A stretch of DNA of 64,000 bases. Origin: Maricaulis sp048270265. Its GTDB lineage: Bacteria > Pseudomonadota > Alphaproteobacteria > Caulobacterales > Maricaulaceae. The DNA is taken from the NCBI RefSeq assembly GCF_048270265.1, contig NZ_JBLWTD010000014.1, positions 11,604-75,603 on the forward strand, given 5' to 3'. The notes beneath the pieces were generated by a model that did not search any database, was not told where the DNA came from, and was given only the letters and a program-made list of their open reading frames with translations. Below are positions 25,569 to 34,675 of the stretch, piece after piece (within the stretch, counting starts at the first letter, position 1; the number at the start of each line of letters is the position of its first letter). Position numbers and translations under genes: made by a program.

Positions 25569-26534
25569 CTAGACGACGCGTTCGTGGAACTGCCCGTGGC
25601 GACGATAGGGGACCAGGTAGTCGGGCACGATGGCTTCGATGGTTTCACCGTCAATGCCGAGATCGGCCAGGGTCTTGGCGCCATCGCTGACGACATTGTC
25701 CTGGCGCAGCTGGATCAGCTGGTCGCGCGTCAGCGCAGGCTGGACGAAGGGCAGGATGGCCGCCATTTCCGACAGGAAGGCAATCGAGTTCGCCAGCATG
25801 AAGGGCAATGGCACCAGGAAGCGCCGCCGGTCGATGGCATCAAGCGTGAAGCGCATCAGCTCTTCGAAGGTATAGACCCCCGGCCCGCCCAGCTCATAGG
25901 TCTCGCCGCGCGCCGCTTCGCTGGTCAGCGCCGTCAGCACGGCCTGGGCGACATCGCCGGCATAGACCGGCTGGAAGCGCGATTTGCCGCCACCGAACAG
26001 CGGCAGGGCCGGCAGGAATTGCGCCATCGAGGCAAAGCGATTGAAGAAACCGTCGCCATTGCCGAAAATGATCGAGGGACGCAGGATCGTCGCGCTTGGC
26101 AGCGCCGCCTTCACAAAGGCCTCGCCCTCGGCCTTCGAACGCGCATAGCGCGAGGCACTGGCGACATCGGCACCGATCGCGGAGATGTGGACCATCGCGG
26201 TGATACCGGCGCTGGCAGCGGCTTCAGAAATCGTTTTCGCGCCCTGGGCATGCAGGCGGCTGAAGGTCTGGCGGCCACTCTCGCTCAGCACACCGACCAG
26301 ATTGACGACGCCGCTGGCGCCCTCAACCGCACGCTCGACCGATGACGGGACGCGCACATTCGCCTGTACCAGCTGCACCTGACCGACCACACCGGTGACG
26401 CGCAAATCCTGGGCCAGGTGCGGTCGCCGCGTTGCAACGCGGACCCGGTAACCGGCCTTCGAGAGGGCGCGAACCACATGACGGCCGACAAAGCCGGAGC
26501 CGCCGAATACGGTGATGATTTCGTCACGAAGCAT
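25569..26534 (-). CDS. NDUFA9-like NAD(P)-binding protein (complex I-associated type)
   Basis: A 321-residue extended/atypical SDR. The N terminus ITVFGGSGFVGRHVVRALSK gives the GxxGxxG dinucleotide site, followed by VRVATRRP, HISAIGA, and YARSKAEGE as the (Y)xxxK region. ILRPSIIFGNGDGFFNRFA is typical of the complex I NDUFA9 (39 kDa) subunit family in alphaproteobacteria. It may bind NADPH at the hydrophilic arm of complex I or act as a nucleoside-diphosphate-sugar epimerase-like enzyme. AAGGAT precedes the ATG at 26534. Confidence 0.87.
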   Translation of the reverse strand: MLRDEIITVFGGSGFVGRHVVRALSKAGYRVRVATRRPHLAQDLRVTGVVGQVQLVQANVRVPSSVERAVEGASGVVNLVGVLSESGRQTFSRLHAQGAKTISEAAASAGITAMVHISAIGADVASASRYARSKAEGEAFVKAALPSATILRPSIIFGNGDGFFNRFASMAQFLPALPLFGGGKSRFQPVYAGDVAQAVLTALTSEAARGETYELGGPGVYTFEELMRFTLDAIDRRRFLVPLPFMLANSIAFLSEMAAILPFVQPALTRDQLIQLRQDNVVSDGAKTLADLGIDGETIEAIVPDYLVPYRRHGQFHERVV

Positions 26535-26711
26535 GGTTTCATCCTTGCGGAAGCTGAGCCTGATCCGGGTAGACCAAAAATCGCGCATTCTGTCCATGAG
26601 GCAATGCGCCTGTAGGCCCGGAGGCCCCGATCCCGCCCGCCTTGTGCAGTCCACTGAGCGCACGGCGTTGACACGGGGCCGGGGCTTCTTTACCTACCCG
26701 CTTCCACACCT

Positions 26712-26798
26712 GCCCAGGTGGCGGAATTGGTAGACGCGCTAGCTTCAGGTGCTAGTTTCCGAAAGGAAGTGGAAGTTCGAGTCTTCTCCTGGGCACCA
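26712..26798 (+). tRNA. tRNA-Leu(CAG)
   Basis: An 87-base tRNA with acceptor GCCCAGG / CCTGGGC, discriminator A and encoded CCA. The anticodon stem-loop is CTAGC-TTCAGGT-GCTAG, giving CAG (reads CUG). The long variable arm TTTCCGAAAGGAAG marks a class II tRNA, and the T arm has GTTCGAGTC. It stands alone between two minus-strand genes. Confidence 0.97.
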
Positions 26799-26872
26799 CT
26801 GGACCTCCTGCATGACTGACAGCCGCAACCTGCCTCCTACCGGGGCAGGCCGCATGGCGGCGTCATTGCGGG

Positions 26873-27856
26873 TCAGCGGGCCAGCTTTTCGAGTGCCTTG
26901 AGATCGAGCAGGGCGGCGGTTTTTTCGTCGACGCGCGAACCGAAGATGTTGACCATCAGCATGCTGTCGTCCTCCGGCGGTGGCTGGCAGATCTGGAACA
27001 GCAGTTCGGGCATGTCGGTGGAAACATTCAGCCCCATCGCCTTGGCCTCCTGCGGCATGATCGGGGCCTGGTGATTGCGGCCGCTGCCGATGAGCTCATT
27101 GGTCAGGGCGCAGCTCTCATTGCCGCCATTATGCACCGGATTGACGTAATCACAGGCAAAGGCCTTGGATTCCTTGACCGCCTGTCTCGCCATTTTCGCG
27201 ATCACCAGCATCTGGTCATTGATATGATCCGGGCCCTTGTCGTCGAGCAGCTCGGCCAGCAGCGGGGCCGGCAGGCCGCCATATTGCGGGTCAATCGGAC
27301 CGATCACGGCACTGGACCCGAGCACGATCTCGTCACAGGCCAGGGCGATCATCGTGCCTGCCGACCAGGCACTGTAGGGGATGAAGGCCGTCTTGCGGCC
27401 GCGGTGATGCTTGAGGGCGTGCAGGATTTGCTGCGCCGCGTGCAGGGCCCCGCCCGGCGTGTGCAGGATGATGTCGACGGGCGCATCGGGACCGGCCTTG
27501 CGCAGGGCGTCGATGACCTCGATCGCGGTGTATTCGTCGACATACTCATAATTCAGGTGATGCACGATGCGCACGACGACGCTGCCGCGGGCTTCACGGA
27601 AGGCCTCGGTGCCGGCCTCGACGCGGGCGCGATGCACATCGGCCGGGCTCATGCCGGGCGGCAGGCCGCCATCATCACGCTGCAGGGCCGTGGCGGTCGA
27701 GGCCGAGCGGGAGCGGAAGGTCCGGCCTCCGGCGGGGCGGACCTTGTCCCGGCGCTGCGGCCGGGCGGCGAGCTTGAGCGCGCCAAGAATGACCACCGCG
27801 ACCGTGGCGATCCCGAGCCATCCGGCCGGGCCAATGCTTCCAAGAATGTCCTGCAT
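26873..27856 (-). CDS. Membrane-anchored SDH-family (Clp-fold) serine protease-like protein
   Basis: A 327-residue protein with one N-terminal membrane helix (about residues 10-28) followed by a Clp/crotonase-fold domain. Motifs are VDIILHTPGGALHAA, then AFIPYSAWSAGTMIALACDE, with the nucleophile Ser in the WSAGT stretch, and VLGSSAVIGPIDPQYG. This corresponds to the serine dehydrogenase proteinase family (PF01972), related to SppA and NfeD-type membrane proteases. GGGGGAAG lies 6 bases before the ATG. A role in membrane protein or signal peptide turnover is inferred. Confidence 0.85.
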   Translation of the reverse strand: MQDILGSIGPAGWLGIATVAVVILGALKLAARPQRRDKVRPAGGRTFRSRSASTATALQRDDGGLPPGMSPADVHRARVEAGTEAFREARGSVVVRIVHHLNYEYVDEYTAIEVIDALRKAGPDAPVDIILHTPGGALHAAQQILHALKHHRGRKTAFIPYSAWSAGTMIALACDEIVLGSSAVIGPIDPQYGGLPAPLLAELLDDKGPDHINDQMLVIAKMARQAVKESKAFACDYVNPVHNGGNESCALTNELIGSGRNHQAPIMPQEAKAMGLNVSTDMPELLFQICQPPPEDDSMLMVNIFGSRVDEKTAALLDLKALEKLAR

Positions 27857-28175
27857 GGCGTCTTCCCCCTGAGAATCTGCGTCCCCGACAAGCACGCCAG
27901 CACCAACAGTGCGGCACGGTCGCCCCGGCCCCCGCCGCATCACGACACTATCGGGGTCCCGTCCCGGATCTTACAGGCGACTCTCCACTGACGCGAGTGA
28001 CGCATGCCGGATTGCACGCAGAAGGCGCAACGCCCGGCCGGGCCTCGCGCCACGGGGGACTGCCGGGACAGGGCCGGGCGCGTAGCGGGCGGCGGTATGC
28101 GCCCGTCAGCCGATTGACAGCTGCGGCCTCCCCGGGCTTAGCTGCCCTGCTGGCGCTGCCCCGCCGCTTGATTGA
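27857..28175. other. Intergenic region between divergent protease-like and GNAT genes
   Basis: About 320 very GC-rich bases. CGCCCGGCCGGGC near 28030 is a short self-complementary run and a similar run lies after the GNAT gene near 28790. I see no gene, terminator with a T-tract or clear promoter boxes. Confidence 0.4.
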
Positions 28176-28769
28176 ATGCCGGATCCTGCCATGCCGCACC
28201 CGCAATTGAGCGCTGCCGCGCCGACCCTGACCACGCCCCGCCTGATCCTGCGGCCCCACAGTCTCGATGATTTCGAGGCCAGCCTGGCCCTGTGGAGCGA
28301 TCCGGTTGTCACGCAATCGATGGGCGGCCTTGCCTTCCGCGAAAGCGATATCTGGCAACGCCTGCTGCGCTATGGCGGCCTGTGGGCGATCCTGGGCTTT
28401 GGCTATTGGGCCATTACCGATCGCAGCGATGGCCGTTTCATCGGCGAGGCCGGACTGGCCGACTGGCGGCGCGACATGGTGCCGTCGCTCGGGCCGGTCC
28501 CGGAATCGGGCTGGGCGCTGTTGTCAGACTTTCACGGCCGCGGCCTCGCGCTGGAAGCCATGCAGGCCGTGCTCGACTGGTCTGACCGGAAGCTCGCCAG
28601 CGACGAGACCTGTTGCATCATCAGCCCGTCCAACACCGCCTCGCTGAAACTGGCCGACAAGCTGGGCTATCAGCCCGGCGGGACGGGCCAGCTGGGCGAG
28701 AATTGCGTCACGATCTTCAAGCGCCCGCGGGCGGCAACAGCGCGACAGACGCTCGCAACGGCCCGATAG
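28176..28769 (+). CDS. GNAT-family N-acetyltransferase (RimJ/RimL-like)
   Basis: A 197-residue acetyltransferase of the type with TPRLILRPHSLDDFEAS near the N terminus. GEAGLADWRRD, GWALLSDFHGRGLALEAMQA (acetyl-CoA binding loop) and SPSNTASLKLADKLGYQ complete the fold. It acetylates an amine, possibly a ribosomal protein N terminus or a small molecule. An internal ATG 5 codons in is an alternative start. Confidence 0.88.
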   Translation: MPDPAMPHPQLSAAAPTLTTPRLILRPHSLDDFEASLALWSDPVVTQSMGGLAFRESDIWQRLLRYGGLWAILGFGYWAITDRSDGRFIGEAGLADWRRDMVPSLGPVPESGWALLSDFHGRGLALEAMQAVLDWSDRKLASDETCCIISPSNTASLKLADKLGYQPGGTGQLGENCVTIFKRPRAATARQTLATAR

Positions 28770-28925
28770 GGCAGCCACGCCCGCGAAACCCGGCCGGGCG
28801 CGACCGGGAGGCCGCAGCGTGCAGCCTCAACTTGCCGTGGCCGGTGCGCCCCGCTAGCGTCGCGCCAACGGGGGACGGGCACCGGATTCCTGATTTTGTC
28901 CCTGACCTTGCCCAAGGCTGATCGC

Positions 28926-30185
28926 ATGAAGCATTACGCCAGAACATTGCTGATCACCCTGTTCGCCATCTTGCTGGGCTTTGCGGCCTTCAATGCGGCG
29001 ATCGATCCGTTCGCGGTGACCGGCGCGCCGGACATTCCCGGCCTCACGGTGCGCGACACGCGGCTCTACGATGATGGTGGCCGGGTCCATGTCGCCGACC
29101 GGCTGGCGCGCGGCGGTGATGCCTCGATCCTGCTGGGCTCCTCGCGCACGGTTGACGGCTTCCCGCACGATCCCGCCGGCTGGCCGGGCGGCATCTACAA
29201 TGCCGGCATGCGCGGCACCAATATTTTCGAGCTTTCCCAGGCCATGGTGCTGGCGGCGCGCAATCCGCAACTGCGCTGCGTGGTGATCGGTCTCGATCTC
29301 GACGAGTTCGGCACCCATTCCAGGGCCAAGGCCACCTATTGGCTCTCGGCGCTCAATGACGGCAATCGCACGCTCTCCATGGCGCGCGTCTCGCTCTCGC
29401 CCAATACATTCGGTGCCTCGTTGCAATTGATGGCCGACAATCTCGGCGGCGGCGCGCCGCGCGTGCCCTGGGCCGACAGCTACCCGGCTGGCGCCCAGCG
29501 CGAGCGCTATGAAAGCGGCGTGCGCGGGATTTACGGCTTCTATCTGGGCTATAATTTCGACCCGGACCGTGTCGCCCTGTTCGAACGGGCGCTTGAGGCA
29601 CTGACATCGAATGGCATCCAGGTGGTCGGATTCATCCACCCGCTGCATGCCTGGCGCGAGGAAGCCCTGTTCCGCTCCGGCCGCAGCGAGACCTATTTCG
29701 AGATGCGCCGGACGCTGACGGATGTGTTCGCGCGCCATGCCGCCGCCCCCGGTGCCGATGCCTGCATCGAGGGCGGTTCAGCCATGCTGTGGGATTTTTC
29801 CGGCTATCGCGATTTTGCGGCACTGCCGGCACCCGGCCCCGAACAGAGCCTGGCGCATCCGGCTTTCTACGAGCCCTCCCACTACCTGCCCTATATCGGC
29901 CAGGCGATGCTGGACACGATGCGCGGCGAGACCGGCGGCGTTGACGGGCTGACGGGCCTGCGCCTGACCGCGGACAATATCGAGACCAGCGCCGGTGAGA
30001 TCCGGCAACGGCGGCAGCGCTGGCTGGAAACGGCCGACGGGCAGGCCGCGAGCGAAGTGTTCGATTTGCTTGAGGCCGCCGGCCCCGTCGCGGAAGTCGA
30101 AACACCGCAATATCTCAACCGGGACGACTGGATCAGCCTGGACGACAAGATCAGCCGCATTGCGCGGGACCGCGCTGGGCGTTAG
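28926..30185 (+). CDS. Unrecognised membrane-anchored protein with SGNH-like features
   Basis: A 419-residue protein with an N-terminal membrane helix (ARTLLITLFAILLGFAAFNA, likely anchor) and a large periplasmic part. DASILLGSSRTVDGF carries a GxSR block like the first block of SGNH/GDSL proteins, and CVVIGLDLDEFG follows as a hydrophobic strand. The order resembles AlgJ/AlgX/DltD-type proteins, but I cannot place the catalytic Asp-x-x-His pair with confidence; SHYLPYIGQAML is the best candidate region. The function is unknown. The ATG at 28926 is chosen because it begins the basic, hydrophobic leader. Confidence 0.65.
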   Translation: MKHYARTLLITLFAILLGFAAFNAAIDPFAVTGAPDIPGLTVRDTRLYDDGGRVHVADRLARGGDASILLGSSRTVDGFPHDPAGWPGGIYNAGMRGTNIFELSQAMVLAARNPQLRCVVIGLDLDEFGTHSRAKATYWLSALNDGNRTLSMARVSLSPNTFGASLQLMADNLGGGAPRVPWADSYPAGAQRERYESGVRGIYGFYLGYNFDPDRVALFERALEALTSNGIQVVGFIHPLHAWREEALFRSGRSETYFEMRRTLTDVFARHAAAPGADACIEGGSAMLWDFSGYRDFAALPAPGPEQSLAHPAFYEPSHYLPYIGQAMLDTMRGETGGVDGLTGLRLTADNIETSAGEIRQRRQRWLETADGQAASEVFDLLEAAGPVAEVETPQYLNRDDWISLDDKISRIARDRAGR

Positions 30186-30214
30186 GACGCGTGCCAGAGA
30201 TTGAGGATTGACCG

Positions 30215-30829
30215 ATGACTGTACATTACCACCGCGGCGACCTGCCCGCCGATATCGACCTGGGCCCGCTGGTGGCCATCGACACCGAAACCCTGGGCCT
30301 GTCGCTCACCCGCGACGCCCTGTGCGTTGTGCAGCTGTCCTCAGGAGACGGCGATGCGCATGTCGTGCAGCTCATTCGTCCGGAATATGACTGCCCCAAT
30401 CTGAAAGCCCTGCTGGGCGATCCGGCGGTCGAGAAAATCCTCCACTTCGCCCGCTTTGACGTCGCCATGGTCGAGCGCAGCCTCGGTGTCACCATGGCGC
30501 CGATCTTCTGCACCAAGATCGCCTCCAAGCTGTGCCGCACCTATACCGACCGTCACGGACTGAAGGACGTGACGCGCGAGCTGGTCGGCATCGACATGAA
30601 CAAGCAGCAGCAAAGCTCCGACTGGGGTGCCGACGAATTGTCGAAGGCGCAGCTGGAATATGCCGCCTCAGACGTGCTCTACCTGCACCAGTTGCGCGAG
30701 CGTATGACGGTGATGCTCGAGCGTGAAGGCCGGATGGAGATGGCGAAAGCCTGCTTCGATTTCCTGCCCATGCGCGCGAAACTCGATCTCGCAGGCTGGC
30801 CGGATACCGATATTTTCGCCCACGCCTGA
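30215..30829 (+). CDS. rnd: Ribonuclease D (short form)
   Basis: A 204-residue DEDDy 3'-5' exoribonuclease. Asp23 and Glu25 in AIDTETLGLS are the first metal ligands, LHFARFDVAMVERSLG carries the second Asp, and LEYAASDVLYLHQL carries the Tyr and last Asp. It lacks the HRDC domains of E. coli RNase D, as is usual in alphaproteobacteria. It trims the 3' ends of tRNA and other stable RNAs. It sits upstream of the LPS export genes in the same direction. Confidence 0.9.
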   Translation: MTVHYHRGDLPADIDLGPLVAIDTETLGLSLTRDALCVVQLSSGDGDAHVVQLIRPEYDCPNLKALLGDPAVEKILHFARFDVAMVERSLGVTMAPIFCTKIASKLCRTYTDRHGLKDVTRELVGIDMNKQQQSSDWGADELSKAQLEYAASDVLYLHQLRERMTVMLEREGRMEMAKACFDFLPMRAKLDLAGWPDTDIFAHA

Positions 30830-30916
30830 GCGGGTATGCCTTGAAAAGGCCTGCAAAGGCTGGTCTTTGTTGCGCGGTCAGGCTGTGCCTGCCGTTTGCG
30901 AGATGATGATCTGTCG

Positions 30917-31612
30917 ATGAGTACGACCGCAACCCCCGGCCTCGAGCTGCTCCAGCCCACAATGCACGGCAATTGGGAACCACGCCGCGCATTGACGCTG
31001 AGCGCCGCCCGGCGCCGGACAGCCTTCGTCCGCATGCTGCGCTTCGCCTTCATCGCCGCGATCATCGCCCTGCTGGCTTTGCTGGCCGTGCAATTATACA
31101 TCGGATCCTCAGGCGCGCCGACCGTGCCGGCCGAGGCTGTGAGCACTGATGTGCGCATGGTCAATCCGCGCATTACCGGCCGCGACGAGAACCTGACCCC
31201 CTACGCCCTTACCGCCGATGTCGCCGTGCGCCGCCGTGACAATCCCACCGGGCTGACGGAGCTGGAACGCCCCCGGCTGGACTATGACTTCCTCAATACC
31301 GGGCCGAATCCGTCCGAGGTTCTGGCCCAGACGGGCACATTCGATCCTGCCAACCGGATTCTCGACCTGTATTCAGACGTCAATCTGAATACGGATAACG
31401 GCTATAGCTTCGCATCCCAGCACGCCCGCATATTCCTGCGCGAGGAACGTGTGACCGGCGAACTGCCCGTCACCGGCTCTGGTCCGGTCGGTACGATTAC
31501 CGCCGACCGCTACGAGATTCACGAAGGCGGAAATCGCGTCATTTTTGAAGGCAATGTACATGCGCGTATTGTACAGGCCCGAACCGCCCCCAGCGAAGGA
31601 GAGGATCAATGA
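30917..31612 (+). CDS. lptC: LPS export protein LptC
   Basis: A 231-residue bitopic protein with one membrane helix (about residues 40-62) and a periplasmic beta-jellyroll. VNPRITGRDENLTPYALTAD fits the LptC family. It connects the LptB2FG ATPase complex to LptA in the lipopolysaccharide bridge. The stop overlaps the lptA start by 4 bases. An upstream TTG at 30896 is possible, but the ATG at 30917 gives a normal N terminus. Confidence 0.88.
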   Translation: MSTTATPGLELLQPTMHGNWEPRRALTLSAARRRTAFVRMLRFAFIAAIIALLALLAVQLYIGSSGAPTVPAEAVSTDVRMVNPRITGRDENLTPYALTADVAVRRRDNPTGLTELERPRLDYDFLNTGPNPSEVLAQTGTFDPANRILDLYSDVNLNTDNGYSFASQHARIFLREERVTGELPVTGSGPVGTITADRYEIHEGGNRVIFEGNVHARIVQARTAPSEGEDQ

Positions 31613-32151
31613 TCCGCCTGCTTGTCCGACTGACCGCCCTGTCCTGCCTCCTGCTGGCACCGCTTGCGGGTGCCCACGCCCAGATCGGGGATTCCTCACA
31701 ACCGCTCGACACCATCGCCGACCGGATTGAAAATCTCGACAGCGAGGGTCGCACCATCCTGACCGGGCATGTCGATATCACCCAGGGCGACCGCCGCATC
31801 ATGGCCGACCGGGTCGAGCTGGTCTGGACCCAGCCCGAAGACGGAAGCCGTGGCGATATCGAGCGTGTCGTGGCGACCGGCCATGTGCGTTATTTCTCAC
31901 CGCTGCAAAATGCCACCGGCGATCTCGGGGTCTATGAAATGGGTCAGGACACCATCACCCTGACCGGCGATGTCGTCATCACCCAGGGCGAGAATGTCAT
32001 CACCACCACGCGTTTTGTCTCCAACCTGACCTCCGGGAATTCCAATTTCGGTGAAGAGGGCAATGGCGCCCCGGTCCGGGCCGTGATCTATCCCCGCGGC
32101 AGCGAGCAGGCACCCGCCAACGGCAATGGCGGCGGCGCCGGCGGCCGCTAG
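31609..32151 (+). CDS. lptA: LPS export periplasmic protein LptA
   Basis: A 180-residue protein with a clean signal peptide (MIRLLVRLTALSCLLLAPLA, cleaved near GAHAQ). The OstA-like repeats include SEGRTILTGHVDITQGDRRI and DTITLTGDVVITQGENVI, each a beta-strand pair of the jellyroll that carries LPS across the periplasm. The C-terminal Gly/Asn/Ala-rich tail (ANGNGGGAGGR) is low complexity. Translation is coupled to lptC by the ATGA overlap. Confidence 0.92.
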   Translation: MIRLLVRLTALSCLLLAPLAGAHAQIGDSSQPLDTIADRIENLDSEGRTILTGHVDITQGDRRIMADRVELVWTQPEDGSRGDIERVVATGHVRYFSPLQNATGDLGVYEMGQDTITLTGDVVITQGENVITTTRFVSNLTSGNSNFGEEGNGAPVRAVIYPRGSEQAPANGNGGGAGGR

Positions 32152-32176
32152 AATTCGGATCGAGAGCAGGTTGAGC

Positions 32177-32938
32177 ATGACAATGACCGAAGACGTCGCC
32201 GCGGCCCCGTCCGCGCTGAGCACGGGACTGGTGGTCGAAGCCATCGGCAAGACCTATCGCAAGCGTCCGGTCGTGAAGGGCGTGTCGCTGTCACTGCAAC
32301 GCGGTGAAGTCGCGGGCCTGCTGGGGCCGAACGGCGCCGGCAAGACGACCTGCTTCTACATGATCACCGGCCTCGTCGATGTCGATTACGGCCGCATCCT
32401 GCTCGATGGCGAGGATATCACCCGCCTGCCCATGTATCAGCGGGCGCGTCTGGGCATTGGCTATCTGCCGCAGGAAAAGTCGATCTTCCAGGGCATGAGC
32501 GTGCGCGAGAATGTGCTCGCTGTCGCCGAAGTCGTCGAGAAGGATCGCAAGCAGCGCCACGAGCTGGTCGATCAATTGCTCGAGGAATTGCGCATTTCCC
32601 ACCTCGCAAACGCACCGGCGCCCTCGCTGTCGGGTGGCGAACGCCGCCGGGTTGAAATCGCCCGCGCGCTGGCGACTCGCCCCTCCTTCATGCTGCTCGA
32701 TGAGCCTTTCGCCGGCATCGACCCGCTGGCGATTGCCGATATTCGCGATCTGATCCGCTTCCTGAAAGACCGGGGAATCGGCATCCTGATTACCGACCAC
32801 AATGTCCGTGAAACGCTTGAAATCACTGACCGCGCGACGATTATCCATGAGGGCGAGGTTCTGTTCGAGGGCTCACCGGAGGCCATTCGCGCCGATCCCG
32901 ATGTGCGCCGCGTTTATCTCGGAGAAAGCTTTGCCTGA
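32177..32938 (+). CDS. lptB: LPS export ATP-binding protein LptB
   Basis: A 253-residue ABC ATPase. Walker A GPNGAGKTT is at about 50-58, the Q-loop is in YLPQEKSIF, the signature is LSGGERRR, Walker B with catalytic Glu is LLDEPFAGIDP, and the switch His is in TDHNVRE. It powers LPS extraction from the inner membrane with LptFG, which are not in this window. GAGAGCAGG precedes the ATG. The order lptC-lptA-lptB-rpoN is standard. Confidence 0.95.
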   Translation: MTMTEDVAAAPSALSTGLVVEAIGKTYRKRPVVKGVSLSLQRGEVAGLLGPNGAGKTTCFYMITGLVDVDYGRILLDGEDITRLPMYQRARLGIGYLPQEKSIFQGMSVRENVLAVAEVVEKDRKQRHELVDQLLEELRISHLANAPAPSLSGGERRRVEIARALATRPSFMLLDEPFAGIDPLAIADIRDLIRFLKDRGIGILITDHNVRETLEITDRATIIHEGEVLFEGSPEAIRADPDVRRVYLGESFA

Positions 32939-32974
32939 TTAACTTCTGCCGTAAACCACCACGCAGAGGCGTTC

Positions 32975-34492
32975 ATGGCCGGACTGATGCAAAAGCTGGA
33001 GATGCGCCAGGGTCAATCCCTGGTGATGACGCCCCAGCTACAACAAGCCATCAAGCTGTTGCAGCTCTCGAATATCGAGCTTGCCGAGTTCGTTGAACGC
33101 GAACTTGAACAGAACCCCCTGCTTGAGCGTGATGACCGCAGCGAGAGCGCCGAATCAACGCGCCAGGAAAGCGACAACGAACCCCGCGAACTCGAATTCA
33201 CGGCCGCCAATGGCGATGCCGCCGATGCGATTGATGCTGATTCGGACATGTTGCACGGGGAGGACTCCAAGTCCGACCTGTCCGGCGTCGAGACGGCGCA
33301 GGCCGGTGATTCGGTTGGCATGGGCGCCAGCACCTGGTCGTCCACCGGCAGCGCCGGCGGCTCCTTCAGTGGCGAGGAATACGACGCGATTGCCAATTCC
33401 TCACGTGATATTTCGCTGGCCGAACACCTGCACGAACAATTGTCGACCGCCACCTCCGATCCGATCGACCGCCTGATCGGCGCCCATCTGATCGATCTGG
33501 CCGATGAGGACGGGTATCTGCGTACCGATCTCGACGAGATCGCCGAACGCCTCGGGCTCGACCGGGCCCGCATCGAAGCCGTGCTCAGCCTGACCCAGAC
33601 CTTCGAACCGGCCGGCGTCATGGCGCGCGACCTGGCCGAATGCCTGGCCCTGCAGCTGAAAGAGATGGACCGGCTCGACCCGGCGATGGCGACCCTGCTC
33701 GACAATCTCGAGCGACTGGCCAAGCATGATTACCCGGCGCTGAAAGCCCTGTGCGGCGTTGATGGCGAAGACCTCGACGACATGATCTCCGAGATCAAGG
33801 CCCTGACACCCAAGCCGGGCCTCGCCTTTGGAATCGAATCAACGCGCGCCGTCGAGCCCGACGTCTATATTCGTCAGGCCCCCGATGGCGGCTGGCATGT
33901 GGAACTGAATTCGGAAACCCTGCCGCGGGTCCTGGTCAACAACCGGTATTACAACGAGATCAACGCCGCAGCCCGCAATGAGTCGGAGCGCAGCTTCATT
34001 ACCGAGTGCAGCCAGAATGCCAGCTGGCTGGTCAAAAGCCTCGACCAGCGCGCGCGCACCATTCTCAAGGTTTCCAGCGAGATCGTCCGCCAGCAGGACC
34101 TGTTCCTGGTCCACGGCGTCGCCTATCTGCGCCCGCTCAACCTGAAGACCGTCGCCGATGCGATCGGGATGCACGAATCAACGGTCAGCCGGGTGACGTC
34201 GAACAAATACGTCTCGACACCGCGCGGCATGTTCGAGCTGAAATACTTCTTCACCTCCTCCATTCCCTCGGCCGGCGGTGGCGAATCGCACTCGGCAGAG
34301 GCTGTCCGCCACAAGATCAAGCTCCTCATCCAGCAGGAAACCGCTGACGATGTCCTGTCCGATGACAAGCTTGTCGAGCTCTTGCACGACGAGGGCATTG
34401 AAATCGCCCGCCGGACTGTGGCCAAATACCGTGAGGCGTTGAATATCCCCTCATCGGTTCAACGCCGTCGCATGTTGAAACGCGCCAGCTGA
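32975..34492 (+). CDS. rpoN: RNA polymerase sigma-54 factor
   Basis: A 505-residue sigma-54. Region I is Gln/Leu-rich (QSLVMTPQLQQAIKLLQLSN), an acidic linker spans about 50-140, the core-binding domain follows, and the C terminus has the RpoN box ARRTVAKYRE after an HTH with MHESTVSRVTSNKY. It directs transcription from -24/-12 promoters with bEBP activators, for nitrogen and flagellar genes in this group. It is followed by hpf and ptsN as in most proteobacteria. Confidence 0.97.
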   Translation: MAGLMQKLEMRQGQSLVMTPQLQQAIKLLQLSNIELAEFVERELEQNPLLERDDRSESAESTRQESDNEPRELEFTAANGDAADAIDADSDMLHGEDSKSDLSGVETAQAGDSVGMGASTWSSTGSAGGSFSGEEYDAIANSSRDISLAEHLHEQLSTATSDPIDRLIGAHLIDLADEDGYLRTDLDEIAERLGLDRARIEAVLSLTQTFEPAGVMARDLAECLALQLKEMDRLDPAMATLLDNLERLAKHDYPALKALCGVDGEDLDDMISEIKALTPKPGLAFGIESTRAVEPDVYIRQAPDGGWHVELNSETLPRVLVNNRYYNEINAAARNESERSFITECSQNASWLVKSLDQRARTILKVSSEIVRQQDLFLVHGVAYLRPLNLKTVADAIGMHESTVSRVTSNKYVSTPRGMFELKYFFTSSIPSAGGGESHSAEAVRHKIKLLIQQETADDVLSDDKLVELLHDEGIEIARRTVAKYREALNIPSSVQRRRMLKRAS

Positions 34493-34567
34493 AATCGGGC
34501 ACGATCTTGCATGACAGTACCCGCCAGCCCACCTATGATGGGGCTGCGGGGCAACCGGCGACGGCGA

Positions 34568-34597
34568 TTGACTCCCGACACGGCCCGCGACTAGGTT
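34568..34597 (+). promoter_or_regulatory. Candidate sigma-70-type promoter for hpf-ptsN
   Basis: TTGACT and TAGGTT are separated by 18 bases, about 80 bases ahead of the hpf start. It would give hpf-ptsN an expression independent of rpoN. The -10 box is only a partial match. Confidence 0.4.
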
Positions 34598-34675
34598 CCG
34601 CCCGCAATCCGGGGGGAGGCGGAGTGGTTTAATGGACGCCTCACAAGCTGGTGTATGGCCAGCGGGAAGGAGCGC

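Noticed and set aside
34490..34520. Sigma-54-like promoter right after rpoN (GGGCAC ... TTGCA)
   Set aside because: The GG and GC elements are 9 bases apart instead of the strict 10, and the first T of TGGCAC is missing, so it should not be functional.
34608..34660. tRNA-like D-arm sequence (AGTGGTTTAATGG) before hpf
   Set aside because: No acceptor stem, T arm or CCA can be formed around it; chance similarity.
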